Below are positions 7,446-10,502 of a DNA stretch of 10,502 nucleotides, piece by piece; position 1 is the stretch's first letter; the number at the start of each line of letters is the position of its first letter. Both the position numbers and the translations under genes were made by a program. The stretch covers positions 1-10,502 of the forward strand of contig MEFT01000030.1 of assembly GCA_001725215.1 (NCBI GenBank). The letters are read 5' to 3'. The notes under the pieces are model-generated. The model had not been told where the DNA came from. It saw only the letters and a program-made list of their open reading frames with translations, and did no database searches. This stretch comes from Clostridium sp. SCN 57-10 (GTDB taxonomy: Bacteria > Bacillota > Clostridia > Oscillospirales > Butyricicoccaceae).

Positions 7446-7777
7446 TCTATGTCCTCTCCGATCAAACAATCTATCATCTGCTTCGCGGCGTCCCACTCAG
7501 CCTTATTTTGCTCATAAAGACTTTTGCCTTCCGGTGTAATGCTGTAATAACGGCGGCGCGCGCCCGCGCCCTCGTCGCCCCAATAGGAGCGGATCGCCCC
7601 GGCCTGCTCCAGCCTGCGAAACGCCGTGTACAGCGTTGCTTCCTTGAATTCGTACCCCTCACCCGTCGCCTTGCGGATCGCTTTGTTGATCTCGTAGCCG
7701 TAGCTGTCGCCGCCAAGCAGACGCGCAAGAATGATCGTGTCGGTGTGCCCTCTTAAAATATCGGATGCGATTGACAT
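7442..7777 (-). CDS. PadR-family transcriptional regulator
   Basis: A 111-residue protein of the small PadR subfamily (winged helix plus one C-terminal dimer helix), typically ligand-responsive repressors of efflux or stress operons. Residues 12-62 carry the winged-helix pattern (YGYEINKAIRKATG then EATLYTAFRRLEQAGAI), followed by the wing SYWGDEGAGARRRYYSITPEG (65-85) and a terminal dimerisation helix to residue 104. AGGAGG (7791-7786) lies 8 bases upstream of the ATG at 7777. The open frame extends to 7936, but the promoter is within that extension, so the shorter start is chosen. First gene of a four-gene operon ending in an MFS exporter; autoregulation is likely from family precedent. The stop overlaps the next start. 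Confidence 0.94.
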   Translation of the reverse strand: MSIASDILRGHTDTIILARLLGGDSYGYEINKAIRKATGEGYEFKEATLYTAFRRLEQAGAIRSYWGDEGAGARRRYYSITPEGKSLYEQNKAEWDAAKQMIDCLIGEDIE

Positions 7778-7799
7778 GCTGTCCACCTCCTGTGTGCCT

Positions 7800-7828
7800 A
7801 TACTAACATACAATACTTCGCCTGTCAA
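7800..7828 (-). promoter_or_regulatory. Promoter of the padR operon
   Basis: On the minus strand a perfect TTGACA (7828-7823), a 17-base spacer, and TAGTAT (7805-7800) preceded by TGT, an extended -10. The predicted start near 7793 gives a short leader of about 16 bases that begins just before the Shine-Dalgarno. An AT-rich stretch directly upstream of the -35 could act as an UP element. Confidence 0.72.
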
Positions 7829-7830
7829 GG

Positions 7831-7884
7831 TATATTCTAAAATAATATATAAGCAATTTTCGACTATATCTGAATAATAGATAT
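7831..7884. repeat. Two AT-rich 6-7-6 inverted repeats upstream of the padR promoter
   Basis: TATATT (7831-7836) pairs with AATATA (7844-7849), and ATATCT (7866-7871) pairs with AGATAT (7879-7884). Each spans 19 bases with a 7-base centre, and the centres are 35 bases apart. They could be regulator sites (PadR operators are often AT-rich palindromes) or chance in AT-rich spacer. The remaining 7885-7936 stretch shows nothing recognisable. Confidence 0.4.
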
Positions 7885-7936
7885 TCCCCCTCCCACGATG
7901 GTGAAATGTGAACCGGCCGGCTATTGCTGTCCCCAT

Positions 7937-7966
7937 AAAAAAACCGCCCCGTTTTGCGGGGCGGTT
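7937..7966 (-). terminator. Intrinsic terminator of the cysteine-rich protein gene
   Basis: A 10-bp stem (7942-7951 with 7957-7966), 5-base loop, followed on the minus strand by seven T (7943-7937, partly inside the stem). It is a textbook terminator for leftward transcription, about 50 bases after the stop of the gene at 8017. Confidence 0.92.
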
Positions 7967-7987
7967 CGTTTCAGACGGCGGATGTAA

Positions 7988-8007
7988 CGCGGAGGATTAC
8001 CTCCGCG
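7988..8007 (-). other. Extra hairpin in the 3' UTR of the cysteine-rich protein gene
   Basis: CGCGGAGG (7988-7995) and CCTCCGCG (8000-8007) form an 8-bp stem with loop ATTA between the stop codon and the terminator. No T-run follows, so it is more likely a 3' stability element than a terminator. Confidence 0.6.
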
Positions 8008-8016
8008 CAGCCTGCA

Positions 8017-8274
8017 TTATCGTTTGAGTGATGTGGCAATGCTCTGAAGCGCTTCATTGTTTGCGATGCAGCAGTCGAGCTCTGTGTACCCCGGGCCATA
8101 ATAAACCTGCATCGGAACATCGACATACCGCACCGCATAGTATACGGTCTCAATGGTCTGAACAGTTGGACAGGGGCGACCGCAGCAAGGGCATGTGGTG
8201 CAGCGGCAGCAGCGGCCACAGCACGGGCATTGGACAGGGCGTCCGGGCCCGAGTGATGTGCACTGGCAACTCAT
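8017..8274 (-). CDS. Cysteine-rich 85-residue protein of unknown function
   Basis: I do not recognise this protein. It has 14 cysteines, 12 of them in the first 35 residues, and no histidine. Two CPCCGR units (16-21 and 28-33) flank CCRCTT, a short internal repeat. The middle (about 40-65) is rich in Tyr and Val, with a second CC pair at 68-69 and a helix-like C-terminus. There is no signal peptide or membrane helix. The Cys-dense N-terminus could bind Zn, Cu or an Fe-S cluster (metallothionein-like), or be cross-linked as in some spore-coat or surface proteins; the sequence does not decide. GGTGAT lies 3 bases before the ATG, a modest ribosome site. The gene has its own promoter, 5' hairpin and terminator, which argues that it is real even though short. 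It is divergent from the deacylase-TetR pair. Confidence 0.75.
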   Translation of the reverse strand: MSCQCTSLGPGRPVQCPCCGRCCRCTTCPCCGRPCPTVQTIETVYYAVRYVDVPMQVYYGPGYTELDCCIANNEALQSIATSLKR

Positions 8275-8330
8275 ATAATCACCGTCAAAAACAGATTGGC
8301 GCGTTTTGCGCCTACTCTAATATATGAGTT
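8268..8330. repeat. 10-bp perfect inverted repeat spanning -10 and start codon of the cysteine-rich gene
   Basis: AACTCATATA (8268-8277) and TATATGAGTT (8321-8330) are exact reverse complements 43 bases apart. On the minus strand one arm overlaps the predicted -10 and the other contains the start codon. They could be paired binding sites. If transcription began farther upstream, the arms could instead pair in RNA and hide the start codon. Confidence 0.5.
8298..8312 (-). other. Hairpin at the predicted 5' end of the cysteine-rich protein mRNA
   Basis: GGCGC (8298-8302) and GCGCC (8308-8312) form a 5-bp GC-only stem with a 5-base loop. The predicted transcription start of the minus-strand promoter is about 8312, so the mRNA would begin with this hairpin. 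Such 5' stems are known to protect mRNAs from 5'-end-dependent decay. Confidence 0.5.
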
Positions 8331-8348
8331 CGCGCAGCGGCTTGACAA
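8319..8348 (-). promoter_or_regulatory. Promoter of the cysteine-rich protein gene
   Basis: On the minus strand TTGTCA (8348-8343), an 18-base spacer, then TATATT (8324-8319). The predicted start is near 8312, leaving a leader of about 38 bases. The -35 overlaps that of the opposite promoter almost base for base. Confidence 0.6.
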
Positions 8349-8371
8349 AGCGAACGTTCAAAAGGTATGAT
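8342..8371 (+). promoter_or_regulatory. Promoter of the deacylase-TetR operon, with palindrome in its spacer
   Basis: A perfect TTGACA (8342-8347), an 18-base spacer, and TATGAT (8366-8371); start near 8378, giving a leader of about 95 bases. An 8-bp palindrome GAACGTTC (8352-8359) sits between -35 and -10, a good place for a repressor. The TetR protein of the same operon is a candidate to bind there, by inference only. Confidence 0.72.
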
Positions 8372-8472
8372 GAGAGCGGTAATGCTTTCAGAAGGCCTGT
8401 ATGACGCATGTCTCCGTTTTGCCGTCGCGCCTTCGCATGCGCCAGACTTTACATACTAAGATGGAGTGACCT

Positions 8473-8979
8473 ATGGACAAGCAAGAGCAGATTTTACGCA
8501 TGCTGCATGAACAGGGCGTTGCTTTCACGCTAGCGGAGCATGCTCCGGTTTTCACCATGGACGACCTGCCGCCGATCGAGCGGGAGCTCGCAACGCCTAT
8601 CTTTCGAAATCTATTCCTTTGCAACCGTCAAAAAACCGAGTTTTACCTTTTGATGATCGTCGGGGACAAGCCGTTTCGCACGGCAGAGGTATCCAAAAAG
8701 CTCGGCGTTGCGCGCCTGAGCTTTGGCGACGAGTCGCTTTTGTTTTCGCTGCTCGGTGTGACGCCCGGTTGCGTTAACCCCCTCAGCTTGCTGTTTGACT
8801 CCGATCACAAGGTTCAGCTGGTCGTCGACCGCGACATTAGGACGTGGCCGCGTGTCGCGATGCATCCCGGCGTGAACACTGCTACGCTCGCCATGGACGC
8901 TCAGGCTTTTTTCGGCACCGTGCTCCCCGCGCTCAAACACGAACCAATCGTGCTGGATATTACCGGCACTCATGAATAG
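8473..8979 (+). CDS. YbaK/ProXp-ala-like aminoacyl-tRNA deacylase
   Basis: A 168-residue single-domain protein of the YbaK/ProRS-associated editing superfamily, annotated in relatives as 'prolyl-tRNA synthetase associated domain' or ProXp-ala/PrdX. Characterised members hydrolyse mischarged Ala-tRNA(Pro) in trans, protecting proteome fidelity in the cytoplasm. Matching landmarks are IFRNLFLCNRQKTEFYLL (43-60, with the conserved Lys region at 54), LSFGDESLL (82-90), GVTPGCVNPLSLL (95-107), a VVDRDI strand (117-122) and MHPGVNTATL (130-139). Length is normal for a free-standing enzyme. GGAG (8463-8466) lies 6 bases before the ATG. It is the first gene of a two-gene unit with a TetR regulator 9 bases downstream. 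Specificity for Ala-tRNA(Pro) is inferred from motif resemblance; another YbaK-superfamily substrate is possible. Confidence 0.88.
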   Translation: MDKQEQILRMLHEQGVAFTLAEHAPVFTMDDLPPIERELATPIFRNLFLCNRQKTEFYLLMIVGDKPFRTAEVSKKLGVARLSFGDESLLFSLLGVTPGCVNPLSLLFDSDHKVQLVVDRDIRTWPRVAMHPGVNTATLAMDAQAFFGTVLPALKHEPIVLDITGTHE

Positions 8980-8988
8980 GAGGTAAGC

Positions 8989-9594
8989 ATGAAAGACAAC
9001 CCGAAGCGGCTTGAAATCATCAAGGCCTATGCAGACATCATTGAAACGCGTGGCTTTGAGGGAGCGTCACTCGGCGCAGTCGCGCAGCAGCTCTCGATTC
9101 CGCAAAGCCTCATTTTCCACTACTTTCTGAACAAGGATGACCTCACGGTACAGACGGCCGAATACGTCGCGGAGCTATGCCTCCACTCTTATGATCGGGC
9201 GTGGCCCAAACGGGGCGATTTTTCCGACGCGAGCTTTCATACCCTTATCGACTATATCCTTGAGGTGCACCGCAACCGCCGCCGCACCATCAGCCCGCGG
9301 CTCTATTTTGCTATGATCTACCTTCTGCCGCGTCAAAAACAAGTGATGCAGCATTTCTGCGACCTTACCGATACGCTGGTTACCCGGCTTTCCGAGGCGC
9401 TCGGCAGCTTTGCCGCAGCGGGCATCATCCGCACGGAGTCACCCGAGCTTTCAGCCCGTTCGCTTCTCTGCCTCGCAGACGGTATTCTGTGCTATGAAGA
9501 TCTCACGCCCCCCGAGGCGCGCGCCGCGTTTGTTGCAACACAGAAGTCGTTGTTTTTGCAAAGCGTTGACTATCAGCCCATTGTTTCCGCATAA
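8989..9594 (+). CDS. TetR/AcrR-family transcriptional regulator
   Basis: A 201-residue TetR-type protein. The N-terminal DNA-binding domain covers residues 5-55, with the helix-turn-helix at about 27-46 (SLGAVAQQLSIPQSLIFHYF) and the characteristic HYFLNKDDL stretch (44-52). Residues about 60-190 form the all-helical ligand-binding and dimer domain, which is not conserved enough here to name a ligand. AGGAGGT (8978-8984) overlaps the stop of the upstream deacylase gene and lies 4 bases before the ATG, so the two are almost certainly co-translated. TetR proteins usually repress their own and a neighbouring divergent gene; the shared promoter region at 8319-8371 is the natural target, which would place both the deacylase operon and the cysteine-rich protein under its control. 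That is inference. Confidence 0.92.
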   Translation: MKDNPKRLEIIKAYADIIETRGFEGASLGAVAQQLSIPQSLIFHYFLNKDDLTVQTAEYVAELCLHSYDRAWPKRGDFSDASFHTLIDYILEVHRNRRRTISPRLYFAMIYLLPRQKQVMQHFCDLTDTLVTRLSEALGSFAAAGIIRTESPELSARSLLCLADGILCYEDLTPPEARAAFVATQKSLFLQSVDYQPIVSA

Positions 9595-9596
9595 GA

Positions 9597-9634
9597 AAAC
9601 GGCACGCAACAGCGAAAGCTGCGGCGTGCCGTTT
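9597..9634. terminator. Terminator hairpin between TetR and helicase genes, GAAA tetraloop
   Basis: An 11-bp stem (9597-9607 with 9624-9634), a 2x2 internal loop, a 4-bp CAGC/GCTG stem and a GAAA tetraloop. On the minus strand it is followed by a T-rich tail (TTTTCTTAT counting the stem end), so it best serves the leftward helicase gene ending at 9639. On the plus strand the tail is only GTTTGATG, a weaker terminator for the TetR operon. Confidence 0.78.
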
Positions 9635-9638
9635 GATG

Positions 9639-10502
9639 TTACTTCGGGTTTCCCTCGCTTCTTGCGCGCGGCGCGTTGACCGCGCGGTGCGTGACAGTCT
9701 CAACCCGCACGGGAGGTCCTTTTTTGCGCTCTCTCGGTCGGGACGTGGCAGACTGCTGCGCATCCAGCCGCGCGAGCCTGGGCGGCCTTTGCTGCGGCTG
9801 CTTGACCGTGGGAAAGTTATTCTTCAGCGGATAGGGATGGTTTTCCACCACCGTCAGGCGCTTCCCGATCATCTTTTCAATGTCGCTGAGCAGGGGCTTT
9901 TCGTCGAACATACAGAAAGAAATCGCCTCGCCCCCAAGTCCCGCGCGGCCGGTGCGCCCGATGCGGTGCACATAGGTTTCGGGCACTTCCGGCAGCTCAT
10001 AGTTGACGACGTGGGAAAGCTCGTCGATATCAATACCGCGCGCCGCGATGTCCGTTGCCACAAGCACTTTTACCTCGCGCGCCTTAAAGCCGCTCAGTGC
10101 GCGCTGGCGGGCGGTCTGCGACTTGTCGCCGTGAATCGCGGCGGCCGAAACGCCGTCGCGCGTCAGCTGTTTACACAGCCTGTCCGCACCGTGCTTGGTG
10201 CGCGTAAAGACAAGCATGGACTCTACCTCATTTTGCCGCAGCAGTGCGAGCAGCAGCGCGCACTTGTTGTCTTTATCTACATAATAAAGCGACTGGCGGA
10301 TGCGCTCGACCGTCGGCACCCCGGGGGTGACTTCAATGCGCACGGGGTCGTGCAGCAAAGAGTTTGCCAGTGCCGTAATTTCCTTCGGCATGGTGGCCGA
10401 AAACAGAAGGGTCTGCTTTTGAGCGGGTAAATGACGGATGATTTTTTTTACATCGTGAATAAAGCCCATATCAAGCATACGGTCGGCTTCGGCGAGAATA
10501 AA
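9639..10502 (-). CDS. RhlE-like DEAD-box RNA helicase, N-terminus cut by window edge, motif II reads AEAD
   Basis: C-terminal 287 residues of an ATP-dependent RNA helicase, probably involved in mRNA decay or ribosome assembly. The frame runs off the window end, so the Met at 10478 is internal. In order: motif II region FILAEADRMLDMGF at the very edge, motif III SAT in LLFSATMP, motif IV (SMLVFTRT), motif V (VLVATDIAARGIDI) and motif VI (HRIGRTGRAG), then a basic tail rich in Pro, Gln, Arg and Lys, as is usual for RhlE-type proteins. Motif II has Ala (GCC, 10493-10491) where the family has the Mg-binding Asp of DEAD. All other visible motifs are intact. Motifs Q, I and Ia are outside the window. 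The gene ends just before a T-tailed hairpin. Confidence 0.93.
   Translation of the reverse strand, partial: FILAEADRMLDMGFIHDVKKIIRHLPAQKQTLLFSATMPKEITALANSLLHDPVRIEVTPGVPTVERIRQSLYYVDKDNKCALLLALLRQNEVESMLVFTRTKHGADRLCKQLTRDGVSAAAIHGDKSQTARQRALSGFKAREVKVLVATDIAARGIDIDELSHVVNYELPEVPETYVHRIGRTGRAGLGGEAISFCMFDEKPLLSDIEKMIGKRLTVVENHPYPLKNNFPTVKQPQQRPPRLARLDAQQSATSRPRERKKGPPVRVETVTHRAVNAPRARSEGNPK

Noticed and set aside
7778..7936. N-terminal extension of PadR
   Set aside because: It would span the promoter, is AT-rich spacer in composition, and PadR proteins begin where the 7777 start places them.
7971..8219. Alternative minus-strand frame overlapping the cysteine-rich gene
   Set aside because: It is an Ala-rich shadow frame with no ribosome site, and it runs through the 3' hairpin region; the frame from 8274 has the promoter and the structured cysteine pattern.
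8352..8359. LexA (SOS) box
   Set aside because: CGAAC and GTTC are adjacent; the Firmicute SOS box needs a 4-base gap between the half-sites.
9633..10430. 265-codon plus-strand open frame opposite the helicase
   Set aside because: It is the antisense of a clear DEAD-box gene and shows no recognisable domain.

Overview
The window looks like the chromosome of a GC-rich, Gram-positive anaerobe, most probably a Clostridia-class Firmicute. The support is an [FeFe]-hydrogenase catalytic domain, strong AGGAGG-type ribosome sites, sigma-A-like TTGACA/TATAAT promoters, simple intrinsic terminators, a PadR/DUF4097 operon, and a CsaB-type pyruvyl transferase of the kind that decorates secondary cell-wall polymers. 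The exact genus cannot be read from the sequence. Genes are tightly packed and no gap without a gene exceeds about 240 bases. I see no tRNA, rRNA, CRISPR array, insertion sequence or phage gene.

Layout. (1) Bases 1-665: 3' part of an [FeFe]-hydrogenase gene, closed by a perfect 14-bp terminator hairpin. (2) Bases 812-4578, plus strand: a cell-envelope block. An extended -10 promoter drives a SanA/YdcF-like membrane protein and a membrane-anchored M15 D,D-peptidase, which are translationally coupled. A near-consensus promoter then drives a single 743-residue protein that fuses a GT4 glycosyltransferase to a CsaB-type polysaccharide pyruvyl transferase. A bidirectional terminator separates this block from the next. 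(3) Bases 7828-4630, minus strand: one probable operon, padR - 43-residue small protein - HAAS/DUF4097 protein - MFS exporter. PadR probably represses the operon in response to a ligand. (4) Bases 8348-7937, minus strand: a self-contained unit for an 85-residue cysteine-rich protein with its own promoter, a hairpin at the predicted 5' end of the mRNA, and two 3' hairpins. (5) Bases 8342-9634, plus strand: a two-gene operon encoding a YbaK/ProXp-ala-like aminoacyl-tRNA deacylase and a TetR-type regulator. Its promoter is divergent from, and shares its -35 region with, the cysteine-rich gene's promoter. (6) Bases 9639-10502, minus strand: 3' part of a RhlE-like DEAD-box RNA helicase whose motif II reads AEAD rather than DEAD.

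Most of the content is ordinary. The items most worth a second look are the cysteine-rich protein with its compact shared-promoter arrangement, the DEAD-to-AEAD substitution, the GT4-CsaB fusion, the coupled 43-residue ORF, and the membrane-free fusion of a HAAS domain to a DUF4097 beta-repeat domain. I do not see clear evidence of a wholly new multi-gene system.
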